NCBI RefSeq assembly: GCF_900162725.1
Contig: NZ_LT799418.1
Coordinates: 2,223,630-2,287,629 of the forward strand
From: Parabacteroides sp. Marseille-P3160
GTDB lineage: Bacteria; Bacteroidota; Bacteroidia; Bacteroidales; Tannerellaceae
Length of the DNA: 64,000 bases
Direction: 5' to 3'
Shown: one piece after another, positions 24,113-34,760 of the stretch
Layout of the letters: each line of letters starts with the position of its first letter
Numbering within the stretch: position 1 is the stretch's first letter
Program-made: the position numbers and the translations under genes
The notes under the pieces: generated by a model
Seen by the model: the letters and a program-made list of their open reading frames with translations, nothing else
The model's database searches: none
Told to the model about the DNA's origin: nothing

Positions 24113-24973
24113 ATGAAAACAACAAAACAAATAACTTGTGAAGTAATTGATAATTATATCATTGATAACTTTTCGATATCATTGGTAGGGAATGATACCA
24201 AATTTGCAGAGCAACAGTTTCCACATACACCAATGCATGGACTCGTATTTATTCTCATCTTATCCGGGACGGCGATAATTCATACAAATGGGAAAAATTA
24301 CTCCGCCCACCAAAAAATGTTCATTTCCATTGCCCCATTCCAATCCTATACCTTTTCGGAGCAATCAGACGAGTTCCAATTTGAACGTATCACTTTTAAG
24401 CTTGACTTTATGGCAGACTTCCCATTGATGCTGCAACCTAATGTGGCTGAAAAAATGGAAAGGCTTCCGTGTATATTTCTTAATAAGAACAATTTTACTT
24501 TATTTAAAAAGTATTACGGAAATATTCAGGATCAATATAAGCGGGATAAACATCCATCCAGAATAAATATTATCAAAGCAAGCCTTTACATATTGGTAGC
24601 AGAAGCCAGTTATATTTATTCGTTAGAAACAGTAAATGTTAAGAGTACGCATCAAGAACAAGTAACCGACGACTTTTTCAGATTACTACACACTTTCTAC
24701 AGGAAAGAACGGAAACCGGATTTTTATGCGGACAAACTATACCTGTCAACCAAATATTTGACAAAGATTCTTAAGAAAGTTACGGGGCTGACACTTTATG
24801 CATGGATTTGTGAATTTATCATCAAAGAAGCCAAGATTATGTTGAATTCCACCAATGCGAGTATTTTACAGATATCCGATGAATTAAATTTTCCTAATTC
24901 ATCTTATTTTACCCGTTACTTTAAAAAATACACAGGGATGACTCCTTTAGAATTTAGAAAACATAAAGTGTAG
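24113..24973 (+). CDS. AraC-family transcriptional regulator
   Basis: About 286 residues. The N-terminal part (to about 180) is a cupin-like sensor domain (HGLVFILILSGTAIIHTNGK). The C-terminal 100 residues hold the two HTH motifs: FYADKLYLSTKYLTKILKKV and ILQISDELNFPNSSYFTRYF, followed by the conserved KYTGMTPLEFRK end. It is divergent from the MFS/USP genes and probably regulates them; a 12-bp motif shared with the 28.1-kb promoter region suggests it may also control the oxidoreductase and hydrolase genes. The start at 24113 is set by the upstream -7 box. Confidence 0.87.
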   Translation: MKTTKQITCEVIDNYIIDNFSISLVGNDTKFAEQQFPHTPMHGLVFILILSGTAIIHTNGKNYSAHQKMFISIAPFQSYTFSEQSDEFQFERITFKLDFMADFPLMLQPNVAEKMERLPCIFLNKNNFTLFKKYYGNIQDQYKRDKHPSRINIIKASLYILVAEASYIYSLETVNVKSTHQEQVTDDFFRLLHTFYRKERKPDFYADKLYLSTKYLTKILKKVTGLTLYAWICEFIIKEAKIMLNSTNASILQISDELNFPNSSYFTRYFKKYTGMTPLEFRKHKV

Positions 24974-25281
24974 ATTTTACACCTTAAAAATTGAGGTAAT
25001 TAACTATAAATAAAAATTATAAATATCCATCCTTGAATCTATAAAGATATAATGTATTTTTCGAAAACAGCCCCGTTGTCGCAGGTTTCCAAACCTATGC
25101 CTTATTTTGAAAACCAAACTCTTATATGGCACGGAGTCGAAACTCCGTGCCAGCAAGAGTCTGCTACCTATCGGTATTCCTCGGAAATCGGTGTTTTTCA
25201 ATACGTTATAGAATTTATTTATTACAATACTATCGCCTCTTAGAACTTAATTTTCACAGATTAAACTTCACAGGCAGAATG
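24974..25281. other. Gene-free stretch with a long hairpin
   Basis: About 308 bp. It contains AGGTTTCCAAACCT (about 25083-25096) and a perfect 10-bp stem TGGCACGGAG (25127-25136) with CTCCGTGCCA (25143-25152), flanked by ACTCTT and AAGAGT that could extend the stem. There is no T tract, so it may be a small repeated element rather than the AraC terminator. Short frames here have no support. Confidence 0.45.
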
Positions 25282-27051
25282 CTAAAAAGAGACAACAGGA
25301 ATAAGAAGATATGAATTATAATTCCCGCCTATATGCAATTTTACTTCAGCAGATACTGTATCCCAATCACGAGTTTCTCCACCTTCCCATTGTCCAGGCA
25401 CTGACCAGGATTGTACAACAAGACGAAGGGTTTCTCCGGCACGGAATGTAGTTCCTGATGGCATTATAGGAATGTTTACCTCAACAACTTCCCCCTGTTT
25501 TAGCGGTTGATTACTCTGCATAGACAATATAGGTTGCCACGGAGTGGAACGTTCTGTATTCAGTTCACGCTTTGATACGCGCAGCCAACCTCTTGATACA
25601 GGACCGTTGGCGTTACCGCCTGAACTGCTGAAAAAATAGACTTTATCGCCATTTTTATCTAACTTTTCCACTCCAATAAATAAATCGGCATCATTGGCAT
25701 CTATTGCTTCTATATATAGTTTCACCGACATATAACCGACAATATCTACATCTTGAGTGAAAATATAATCGAATACAGCCCGATTTTCCGAATTTCCGAC
25801 AGGAGATGAATTAAAAGCAACGGTAGCTGACTGATCCGTAGGATTGGATGTCAATGCATTTGCGGCATTCAGATACAATTTCTTGTATTCAGTACCCGGT
25901 ACGGGCCAATCGGTTGTCTCAACCACTTTGTAATTGAAGCGGTCTTTGTTTATTTCCAAGCGGACAAGAGGTACGCCGTCCATCGCATTTTGCTCGTCTT
26001 TCAGGTATTTGTCCATAAAACGTTTCTGCAAGTTGAGCGCTTCTTCGCTGTAATAGACCGCCCACTTCTGCCGGCGGTGATTATACAGCCATTTATCTTT
26101 TGACTGAATCCGGGTAAACGCGTTGAAAGTGTCCCAAGTATGCAATTCCTGATCGGAAAAACTTGCACATATCAGGGCGGGAACTTCTATGGTCGAAACA
26201 TTGAAATCCCAGTCGTCCGGTCCAAGTTCCGGCTCGGCAGTGTTCGGGTTTATGTATGGACCGCGCAGGTCTTTCGCTATCCAGGGGGCGAAATTTTTCT
26301 CCGGAATGCCGCCATATCCTCCACCCGGGCCGTTTTCATTGATTCCTTCCCAGGCGATAAATGCCTTCAGCTGTTTTGGCGCCGGAGACATCGCCGCGAT
26401 CCATTGCGTAGCAACAAGCGCAGACACGCCGCTCATTCCGACTTTTCCAGTACTCCACGACTGTTTTTCTATCCAGTTCATTATATCTATCCATCTGTCG
26501 TGGTGGCTGATGTTTGCCGACGGATTCGATTCCGACTTTCCAACTCCGGGCAGGTCTACTATCACTACGGCGTAGCCGTTCGGCACCCAAAAACCGGGAT
26601 CGGGCGCCTCAAAAGGAGTTCGGTCTGAAATTCTTACATCTCCCATATAAAAACCTCCGCCACCCGGTACAGTTCCTACCGGCGGGTCCCGAAATAAATC
26701 CCATTGGTTGAAATTATCTTTACCATACGGAGTGGCTGTGGTGATAGCCGGAACGGGAGCGCCACCTTTTTCCCGAAATACGGTCGCGCACAACTTTATT
26801 CCGTCTCTCATGGGGATAAATACCTCTTCTTCCAGTATGTTGTCCGGCAAAGAGTATTTCACAAGATTAAACGGATGATCGGAAAGCCAGTTTTTAATCC
26901 CTTCGGATGGAACTGCTTCCGGTATATTTCCGCTATTTTTCGCGTCTTGGCTGTGCGCCGCGCTTTGTGCCGATGCGGGAAGTATTCCGCCTGCTGAAAT
27001 GATCAGCAGCGACAGAGTTGTTAAAAATCTACGAATGGTTCTCATTTTCAT
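25282..27051 (-). CDS. CocE/NonD family hydrolase (X-Pro dipeptidyl-peptidase S15-like), secreted
   Basis: A 589-residue alpha/beta hydrolase with a signal peptide (hydrophobic core near residues 12-26, PASAQ near 25-29). MRDGIKLCATVF (about 82-93) is the typical start of the S15 domain; VIVDLPGVGKS lies near 165, and the nucleophile is in KVGMSGVSALV (about 203-213). The C-terminal jelly-roll domain (FDYIFTQDVDIVGYMSVKLY onward) is the CocE/X-Pro C-terminal domain. It should hydrolyse an ester or proline peptide bond in the periplasm; the substrate is not evident. It is 19 bp downstream of the NmrA-type gene, probably one operon. Confidence 0.85.
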   Translation of the reverse strand: MKMRTIRRFLTTLSLLIISAGGILPASAQSAAHSQDAKNSGNIPEAVPSEGIKNWLSDHPFNLVKYSLPDNILEEEVFIPMRDGIKLCATVFREKGGAPVPAITTATPYGKDNFNQWDLFRDPPVGTVPGGGGFYMGDVRISDRTPFEAPDPGFWVPNGYAVVIVDLPGVGKSESNPSANISHHDRWIDIMNWIEKQSWSTGKVGMSGVSALVATQWIAAMSPAPKQLKAFIAWEGINENGPGGGYGGIPEKNFAPWIAKDLRGPYINPNTAEPELGPDDWDFNVSTIEVPALICASFSDQELHTWDTFNAFTRIQSKDKWLYNHRRQKWAVYYSEEALNLQKRFMDKYLKDEQNAMDGVPLVRLEINKDRFNYKVVETTDWPVPGTEYKKLYLNAANALTSNPTDQSATVAFNSSPVGNSENRAVFDYIFTQDVDIVGYMSVKLYIEAIDANDADLFIGVEKLDKNGDKVYFFSSSGGNANGPVSRGWLRVSKRELNTERSTPWQPILSMQSNQPLKQGEVVEVNIPIMPSGTTFRAGETLRLVVQSWSVPGQWEGGETRDWDTVSAEVKLHIGGNYNSYLLIPVVSF

Positions 27052-27070
27052 TTTTCCTTTATTTTAGAAG

Positions 27071-28045
27071 TTATTTGATATCTTTCCAATTTGTGATGTT
27101 CTGCTCCCAAATATAACTGTAATTCTGTGCAATCTCTCGCGCGGTTTTTGGTTTTTGACCGGTCAGTTTTTCCACAGCATCACTTTTCACATCCGCCAGC
27201 CCCTCTGCTATGCTGGCTTCATTTGTAACCATATCGTTTCCACACCACGGAACCGGAGATTTGGAAAAGTCACCGCTGCTGTCTCTGGGGATATGTTGTT
27301 CATCCAAACGTTTAAAAAACCCATCATGACTGACAGGGCAATATTCGATTTCCAAACCGGATAGTTCGTTGATTAAATTCACAATATCTCTCTCGGAAAT
27401 TGATTCGGATCCGCATGCGTTATATGCCGCGTTGTGCTCTCCCTTTCCCAGCAGCAAAGCTGTGGCAATCCCTGCGCAGTCATCTTTTGCTATAAAGGTA
27501 GCCTTTCCTTCACCTGCCGTAGTATACCACTTTTTGTCTGCCTTTAAAGCCAGAATTACAGAAGTTGTAAGAAAGTTTTCCAGGTACAGATTATCCCGCA
27601 TGAAGTTATATGAAATACCCGTTTCTGCCGCTTTCTCTTTAATATACTTTTCAGTTGTGGTATGATCCGGTGTTACATATACATGCTTGTATGCCGGATC
27701 GCTGGCACCTAAGCAGGAAGTATATGTTATATGTTTTACCCCGGCTGCAATGGCGGCATCCACCACATTTTTATGCTGCCGCACCCTGATGTCGCCAATC
27801 AACACCCCGGAAACAATATAAATTCGATCTCCTCCGGCAAACGCTTCTGTCATTTCTTCGACATGATCATAATTAGCCTGTTTTACACTTACTCCAAGCC
27901 CCTGCCAACGCTCTTTTTTTTCCGGATTTAATGTGTCAATATTTGGACAAGTAAAAATTAAGTCTTTAGGACCTACCTCTTTCAGCATATTTTCTGCGAC
28001 TCTTCCACCCAGTTTTCCGTCCACTCCTGTTACTATGTATTTCAT
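27071..28045 (-). CDS. NmrA-type NAD(P)-binding oxidoreductase
   Basis: A 324-residue Rossmann protein. It starts MKYIVTGVDGKLGG, a GxxGxxG-type nucleotide-binding loop, then has GGDRIYIVSG near residue 71, and ITYTSCLGASD near 105-115. This is the layout of NmrA/QorB-type atypical SDR proteins, which reduce quinones or act as redox sensors. The C-terminal half is less characteristic. It is the first gene of a leftward pair with the CocE hydrolase and its upstream region contains the shared GTCCACATATAC motif. Confidence 0.8.
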   Translation of the reverse strand: MKYIVTGVDGKLGGRVAENMLKEVGPKDLIFTCPNIDTLNPEKKERWQGLGVSVKQANYDHVEEMTEAFAGGDRIYIVSGVLIGDIRVRQHKNVVDAAIAAGVKHITYTSCLGASDPAYKHVYVTPDHTTTEKYIKEKAAETGISYNFMRDNLYLENFLTTSVILALKADKKWYTTAGEGKATFIAKDDCAGIATALLLGKGEHNAAYNACGSESISERDIVNLINELSGLEIEYCPVSHDGFFKRLDEQHIPRDSSGDFSKSPVPWCGNDMVTNEASIAEGLADVKSDAVEKLTGQKPKTAREIAQNYSYIWEQNITNWKDIK

Positions 28046-28122
28046 TTATTTCTCCTTTATTAATAATTATGAATTTGAATTATTATCGCGACAAAGTTCC
28101 CGATAATAATTGGGACGACTAT

Positions 28123-28134
28123 GTCCACATATAC
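28123..28134 (+). promoter_or_regulatory. GTCCACATATAC motif, copy 2
   Basis: Exact 12-bp match to 24047-24058, about 78 bp upstream of the NmrA-type gene start. Confidence 0.4.
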
Positions 28135-28242
28135 TTTTCTTTTGACCTCATATTGCTTTTCTCAGCACATTCAGCAGTTCGTTAAAATGCTAAGCGGCAA
28201 GCAGTAAATTATTTTTTTATTTTCATTCTTCATTCTTCTCAA

Positions 28243-28824
28243 CTATGTATATTTCCGTCTATCTCCTTCAGTGATAGCCCGGACTACCTTACATGGATTT
28301 CCGACAGCTAAAACATTGGACGGAATACTTTTGGTAACTATACTTCCTGCTCCTATAACCGTATTGTCTCCAATAGTAACACCCGGTAATACACAGACAT
28401 GTGCGCCAATCCAAACATTATTTCCGATTGAAATTGGATAAGCGAATTCTAATCCTTTATTACGCCGCTCTGCATCTAAAGGGTGTCCGGCTGTATAAAA
28501 CCCGCAACCGGGAGCAATAAACACATTATCCCCCAATATAACTTTTGCTTCATCAAGGATGATACAGTTTATATTGATGAAGAGATTTTCCCCTATTTCA
28601 ATATTATAACCATAATCGCAATGAAAGGGTGATTCTATTGTAAAACTATTACTTGTTCGACCAAATAACTGGCGGACTATGGTTTCACGTTCTTTCTTTT
28701 GTAAAGGTCGTAGATTATTAAAGTCGTAGCACTTCTCTTTGCATGCAACTCTCTCTGCAAGAAGCTCCGGATCATAATTTGCATCATACAAAAGACCTGA
28801 TTGACATTTTTCTTTTTCGGTCAT
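28243..28824 (-). CDS. Sugar O-acetyltransferase (maltose/galactoside type)
   Basis: A 193-residue left-handed beta-helix acetyltransferase. The N-terminal MTEKEKCQSGLLYDANYDPEL matches the Mac domain of maltose/galactoside acetyltransferases. Hexapeptide repeats run from about residue 65 to 180, with the catalytic His in FYTAGHPLD (about 113-121). It transfers acetyl from acetyl-CoA to a sugar hydroxyl. It stands alone, with gaps of about 200 bp upstream of the NmrA gene and 160 bp to the efflux operon. The motifs look complete. Confidence 0.87.
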   Translation of the reverse strand: MTEKEKCQSGLLYDANYDPELLAERVACKEKCYDFNNLRPLQKKERETIVRQLFGRTSNSFTIESPFHCDYGYNIEIGENLFININCIILDEAKVILGDNVFIAPGCGFYTAGHPLDAERRNKGLEFAYPISIGNNVWIGAHVCVLPGVTIGDNTVIGAGSIVTKSIPSNVLAVGNPCKVVRAITEGDRRKYT

Positions 28825-28986
28825 ACGTTTTTTGTCTTATGGATTAATAAATTCCAATCTGTTTTATTTGCATTATTCTATTTCAGAATTTGTTGCTTTT
28901 ATTCATTGCAAATGTAAACAGTATTATTAACTATGTAGTCCGCCCACTTTACTAAACTATTTGATTTAATTGCTATAAATATTCCC

Positions 28987-30345
28987 TTAGTATCCTCCCC
29001 CAAGAGCATGGTACAGGTTAATCACTCCCTGAATCTCGTCAAACCTATCGTTAACGAGTGTGAGCTCGGCATCAAGAAGCGATGTTTCGGCTGTGAGCAC
29101 TTCAAGATAGGTCGTGTTCCCGTATTTCATCTTTAACTGCGTACTTTTGACGGCTCTTTCCAACGAGGCTATCTGTTGAATGTCTATCTCAATCTTGCCG
29201 CGTGAAGTTTGCCATTGTGTGAGTGCGTTGTTTACCTCCGCACCGGCATCAAGTATCGATTGTTTAAACTCCAGCTTTGCCTCTTCCTGCTGTGCTTCAG
29301 CAATTTTAAGTCGGGCTTTGTTTGTCCCGCGATTAAATATCGGTTGCGTAAGGGAACCAACCGCTTCCAACAGCAAGGCTCCCGGATTGGCGATAATCCC
29401 ACCTCCGCTATTCGTCCATCCTGCCGTTCCGCTCAACGTGATGCTTGGATAGAATGCAGCTCGTGCTTCGTTGGTTGAATAGAACGCTTGTGCCAATGAC
29501 ATTTCTGCATTTCGCACATCGGGACGCTTACTAAGTAGTTGCAATGGAACGCCAACAGACATTTCCTGTGGAAACTGTTGGTCGTCCAGCTTGCCTCGGA
29601 CAACCTGTTGCGGTGTTTTGCCCAGCAAGGAAGATAAGCCGTTTTCCGTTTCCGTGATTTGTTGGCGAAGCGAAAGCATGGAAGCCTCAACAGAGAGTTT
29701 GTTTGCCTCGGCTTGTGCCACTGACGCGTCATCGCTCGAACCCGCTTTTTTCAAGGCGTGTAGTGTACGGATAGTTTCCTGCCAACTGTCGAGCGTATGT
29801 TCCGTAATCTCCAACTGTCTGTCAAGCATCAGTAACGTGTAATAGCTGTTTGCAATTGTAGAAACCAGATTCGTTTGTACAGCCTGCCTGTAGGCTTCGC
29901 TCTGTTCAAGAGCAGCTTTCGCACCACGTTTGGCACTTGTTAGTTTTCCGAAAACATCCAGTTCCCAATTTGATGATACAGCTAACTGATAGCTTTTCGA
30001 TGCTTTCTGCCTGTCGAAACTGTTCAATGCTCCTTCCGAATTAAACGAAACGGAAGGAAGATAAGCCAACTTGGAAGATTGTAAAGTTGCCTGTGCCTGC
30101 GTAATACGAAGGTAGGCAATCTGAAGGTCTGTATTATTCTCCAATCCCTCTTCAACCAGCGTTTGTAGGTGTGAATCGGTAAATAGCTCCCGCCAGCTAA
30201 GCGAAGCAATGCTTGCCGTATCGGTCGTATTCAGAGACTCACCATATAAATTGTCTGTTGTCACATCCGGTCTGTTGTATGTTTTGTACACATTGCAGCT
30301 ACTAACTGAAATGGCCACAACCCCTATAATGATTATCTTTTTCAT
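28987..30345 (-). CDS. Outer-membrane efflux lipoprotein (NodT/OprM-TolC family)
   Basis: A 452-residue outer-membrane channel. The signal sequence ends in SVSSC (Cys near residue 17), a lipoprotein site, typical of the NodT subgroup. Two long coiled-coil halves with repeated TolC-type patterns (LDVFGKLTSAKRGAK; SLTQPIFNRGTNKARL) are clear. It forms the outer-membrane exit of the tripartite RND pump encoded just upstream, and its start overlaps the end of the permease gene by 4 bp. Last gene of the leftward efflux operon. Confidence 0.9.
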   Translation of the reverse strand: MKKIIIIGVVAISVSSCNVYKTYNRPDVTTDNLYGESLNTTDTASIASLSWRELFTDSHLQTLVEEGLENNTDLQIAYLRITQAQATLQSSKLAYLPSVSFNSEGALNSFDRQKASKSYQLAVSSNWELDVFGKLTSAKRGAKAALEQSEAYRQAVQTNLVSTIANSYYTLLMLDRQLEITEHTLDSWQETIRTLHALKKAGSSDDASVAQAEANKLSVEASMLSLRQQITETENGLSSLLGKTPQQVVRGKLDDQQFPQEMSVGVPLQLLSKRPDVRNAEMSLAQAFYSTNEARAAFYPSITLSGTAGWTNSGGGIIANPGALLLEAVGSLTQPIFNRGTNKARLKIAEAQQEEAKLEFKQSILDAGAEVNNALTQWQTSRGKIEIDIQQIASLERAVKSTQLKMKYGNTTYLEVLTAETSLLDAELTLVNDRFDEIQGVINLYHALGGGY

Positions 30346-33300
30346 TCTTCAATCTTTTTAGTTTGTTTACCGGGAACTTTCGACGGTGAAATTTTTTCGT
30401 CCAACATTCGGAAGAGAGCGAACATTGTGGGAACAATAAATATTAATCCCAATGAACCGACAATCAATCCACCGACAGTTCCGACTCCCAGTGATATATT
30501 CCCGTTGGCACCGGCACCCGATGAAAATATCAGGGGCAGGAGTCCGAATACCATCGCAAGTACAGTCATCAAAATAGGGCGGAAACGAACTCTTGCAGCC
30601 GAAAGGGCCGCTTGCGAAATACTCATCCCTTCCTTCCTGCGTTTTGAGGCATATTCGGTTATCAGAATAGCCGTTTTCGCCAATAGACCGATCAACATGA
30701 TTACCCCTGTTTGCAGGTAAATATTATTTTCAAGTCCCGCTATTTTCGTAAAAAAGAAACTACCCGTAAGTCCCAACGGAACAGAAAGCAATACAGCGAC
30801 AGGTATCAGGAAACTCTCATAAAGGCCACACAGTATCAGATATATAAGTAGGATACAGATACAGATAATAATAACCGTATTACTGGTGCTTCCGGCTTCT
30901 TCCCTTGTAATACCTCCGAATTCATAGCCGTATCCTGTCGAAAGATACTGTTCTGCAGTTTCCCGAACAGCGTTAATTGCATCTACCTAACTATAGCCTT
31001 CGGCAATCATACCATTGATGGAAATGGAATTAAACATATTGAACCGGGTCAAAGATTCTGCACCGTATGTCTTTGTTAGTGTGACGAATTGGCTTAACGA
31101 AGCCATTTTATCATCTACACGTACAAACGTATTATTCAGTGACTCCGTGTTTAACCTGCTATCGGGAGATGCCTGTATCATCACTTTGTATATTTTAGAA
31201 AAACGGTTAATATCCGAAGCATAAGTTCCACCATAATAACTGGAAAGGACATTCAGAACTTCATCGGGAGAAATTCCGGCACGTTTGCATTTGGCTGCAT
31301 CCACTTCAACCAGATATTGCGGATAATTTATGTTGAATGACGAAAAAGCCAAACCTATCTCGGGACGCTCATTCAGCCGGGTAATGAAATCCTGAGTAAC
31401 ATTGTAAAAATCCGTAAGGCTGCCTCCCTTTTTGTCCTGCACATAAAGTTCCACTCCGCTACCCGAACCGTAACCGGCAATCATGGGAGGAGACATGACA
31501 AACAATTCTGCATCTTTAATGTCTGCTGTCAATTCGTATATCTTCGCAGAAACGGCATCCTTACTGTCTTCCTTGTTTTTACGCTCTTTCCAGTCTTTAA
31601 GCCGTATGAAAAATGAGGCTGTATTGGCGCTCTGTCCGCTTCCTGCCCCGAATCCATAACCTACGGTTTTACTATATGACTCCACCTGCGGAATAGAATT
31701 GATACGTTCCTCTATTTTATCCACAGTCTTTTTTGTCTGATTGATTGTACTTCCCGGAGCAGTATTTACCGAAACGAACAGCACACCCTGGTCTTCGTCA
31801 GGCACAAGGCCGCTTTTAGTCGTATTCATTAATATAGCAAGTATAATAACGGAACCGACAAGCAAAGTGGGAGTAATCCACCGATGGCGCATAAAGAATT
31901 TCAAACCGCCCATATATCGTTTAGTCAGCCTCTGGAACGAAATATTGAACGAAGTATGAAAACGTTCTTTCAGTGACTTTTTACTCCCGTTTGTCTCCAG
32001 ATTTGGCTTGAGAAGCAACGCACATAGTGCAGGACTTAATGTAAGGGCATTGACCGCCGATATACCTACGGCGACGGCCATTGTAAGACCGAATTGTGTA
32101 AAGAACACCCCGGAAGTACCTCCCATAAACGATACAGGGATAAATACTGCCATAAAAACGAGTGTGGTAACTATAATCGGCGAAGTAATCTCTTCCATTC
32201 CTTTGACTGCGGCAAGATAAGGAGACTTATGCCCCTCATCGAATTTGGTCTGTACAGCCTCCACTACAATAATGGCATCATCAACCACAATACCGACAGA
32301 GAGCACCAATGCAAACAGTGTGAGTAAATTGATACTGAATCCGAACAGGGAAAGGAAAGCGAATGTTCCGATTATGGAAACACAAATCCCAACGGCCGGA
32401 ATAAGTGTTGCACGGAAATTTTGTAAAAACAGGTAAACAATAAGCACAACCAAAAGGAAAGCAATCAGCAAGGTTTCTGTCACATTGAATATCGACGCAT
32501 CCAGAAAATCTTTTGTACTCAGTATTTTTGATATTTTTAATCCCGGAGGTAAATCAGGCTCTATTTCTTTAAGCAATTTGTCGAGTTCGGTATTGATTTC
32601 ATTCGCGTTTGAGCCTGCTGTCTGAAATACGATACAGCTCACGCCGGGATGACCATTGGCCTCCCCAATCTTCTCATAACTATCCGCACCCAATTCTATA
32701 ACAGCGACATCTTTTAGTCTTAAAACTTCTCCGTCAGCCAATGAACGGATGACAATTTCCTCAAATTCTTCGGTTTTTTCAAGACGTCCGCGATATTTCA
32801 TCGTATAAAGAAAGGTGTTGTCGGAATTTTCACCCATATATCCGGTTGGAGACTCGATGTTCTGTTCAGCGAGTGCATTGCTGATATCCGACGGAACAAG
32901 ATTGTACTGTGCCATCACTTCCGGATTCATCCAGATGCGGATGCTGTAATCCGCACCGAGGGATGACGCTTCACCGACACCGCTAATACGGAGTATCTGG
33001 GGAATGACATTAATTTTCAAGTAATTCGATATAAATATATCATCGTAGGCATCATCGCTACTGTACATCGTAAATATCTGTATCATACTTGATTGGCGTT
33101 TGCTGACCGAAACCCCGACTTGCGTTACATCCGAAGGCAGTTGTCCGGTAGCTTTTGATACGCGGTTCTGTACATTGACTGTTGCCATATCGGGGTCTGT
33201 GCCTTGTTTGAAATAAACGGTAATAGAGGCACTCCCCATGTTGCTCGCCGTAGAAGTCATATAAATCATGTCTTCAACGCCATTTATGGCTTCTTCCAAC

Positions 33301-33494
33301 GGGACAATTACACTATTTTGAACCGTTTCGGCATTAGCCCCTGTATAGGTAGCGGTAACCTGTATGGTCGGTGTAGCAATATCCGGGTACTGCTCGATAG
33401 GCAGCGTCACAAGTCCTATCACTCCAGCCAGAACGATAACGATGGATATAACCGCCGAAAGTATCGGTCGGTCTATAAATGTTTTTGGTGTCAT
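30342..33494 (-). pseudogene. RND efflux permease (AcrB/MexB type) interrupted by an amber codon
   Basis: The frame is continuous over 1,050 codons, the usual RND length, except for one TAG at 30987-30989 (codon 836). Before it: MTPKTFIDRPIL, TM4 with the proton-relay pair in SVGIVVDDAIIV, porter domains. After it the same frame continues VDAINAVRETAEQ, TM8 to TM12, with the TM10 lysine in LLAKTAIL. The stop falls in NGMIAEGYS-*, where homologues have an APGYSSGEA-like stretch. A truncated 835-residue protein would lack five membrane helices and the lysine, so it should be inactive unless the codon is suppressed or is a sequencing or assembly error. Confidence 0.85.
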
Positions 33495-33497
33495 AAT

Positions 33498-34625
33498 TTA
33501 TTCTCCTTTTTGTTCTTTTTTGGGTGATACGGGAGTTCCGTTTCGCAACAGGCCCACTCCCTCGGCAACGATGATATCTCCAGTAGCCAATCCCGATTCC
33601 ACAATATATTCCTGTCCGTCGTTAATGGAGAAAACCTCTACCAATGTTGATTGTGCAATTCCATCAATTACTTTATAGACATAAACTTTGTCTTGCGTCT
33701 CGAAAGTGGCTGCCTGTGGGATGACGATGACATTTTTTCGTTTATAAGGAAAGACCACGCTACCCGAACCGCCGCTCAGCAGAATGCGTTCTTCGTTTGG
33801 AAAGACGGCACGGACGCTGACCGAACCTGTACTTTGGTCGATAACGCCACTGATGCTTTCAACACGTCCTTTTTTAGCATATGTATTTCCATTATTTAGT
33901 TTGAGTTCAACTTCCGGCATTGCCTTCACAGCATTGCCAAGAGAACCGTTGTCATGGGAGAGCGAGAGAATCTGGTTTTCCGACATGGAAAAATAAACAT
34001 ACATCTCCGCATTGTCCGAGACGGTCGTCAACGGATTGGTGATGGTAGAACTGACTAATGCACCCACCCGGTAGGGAAGCGTCCCGACTATGCCGTCAGA
34101 CGGACTTTTTACGAGCGTAAAAGAGAGGTTGTTGCGGGCATTGGTTTCCTGTGCCTGTGCTTGTGCCAGCTCGGCTTCTGCACTTCTCAGAGAATTTTGG
34201 GCTGTTTGCATTTCGTACTCCGATACCACATTTTGGGCATACAACTCCTTCTTGCTGTCGGCAGTAAGCTGTGCCGTCGCCACATTCGATTGAGCCACAC
34301 TGACGCTTGCCTTTGCCGTTTCCAATGCTGCCTGATAAGCAACCTGGTCAATGACAAATAAAGTCTGTCCTTTTTTCACTATTTCTCCCTCGGTAACACG
34401 AACCTCAGTAATCAGTCCTGAAACTTGGGGTCGAATTTCGACATCCTGTTTACCTCGTATTGTTGACGAATAATTCGTGGACAGAGATTTATCTGTAAGA
34501 GATACCTCTAATAAATTGTATTCGTTATTTACCGAATTGGGAGCTTTTTGACTACATGAAACAGCTATCATGCCCATTACTGTCAGGAATGCCAAATACA
34601 CTCCTTTGATTGAAATTTTATTCAT
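33498..34625 (-). CDS. RND efflux periplasmic adaptor (AcrA/MexA type)
   Basis: A 375-residue membrane-fusion protein. It has a lipoprotein signal (hydrophobic core, VSCSQ with Cys near residue 24). The lipoyl half-motifs flank an alpha-hairpin (VEIRPQVSGLITEVRVTEGE near 62-81 and LSFTLVKSPSDGIVGTLPY near 167-185); a beta-barrel and a membrane-proximal domain follow. First gene of the leftward operon, 3 bp before the permease. It links the pump to the outer-membrane channel. The operon is divergent from an AraC gene, which is its likely regulator. Confidence 0.92.
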   Translation of the reverse strand: MNKISIKGVYLAFLTVMGMIAVSCSQKAPNSVNNEYNLLEVSLTDKSLSTNYSSTIRGKQDVEIRPQVSGLITEVRVTEGEIVKKGQTLFVIDQVAYQAALETAKASVSVAQSNVATAQLTADSKKELYAQNVVSEYEMQTAQNSLRSAEAELAQAQAQETNARNNLSFTLVKSPSDGIVGTLPYRVGALVSSTITNPLTTVSDNAEMYVYFSMSENQILSLSHDNGSLGNAVKAMPEVELKLNNGNTYAKKGRVESISGVIDQSTGSVSVRAVFPNEERILLSGGSGSVVFPYKRKNVIVIPQAATFETQDKVYVYKVIDGIAQSTLVEVFSINDGQEYIVESGLATGDIIVAEGVGLLRNGTPVSPKKEQKGE

Positions 34626-34760
34626 TTTTTATTTTTTTCTAAACATGTTCTACCTTTATCTGTGGCAATACCAATAATGATTCTACTTAAAAAAATCCGT
34701 TGCAAAGTTCTGCTTTTATGATAGCAATTAACAGAGTTTAATCCGTCCAATATTGGTCTA

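Noticed and set aside
30342-30791. A separate small membrane protein gene downstream of the RND permease
   Set aside because: It is in the same frame as the permease, completes TM9-TM12 of the family and begins at a TTG; it is the 3' part of the interrupted gene.
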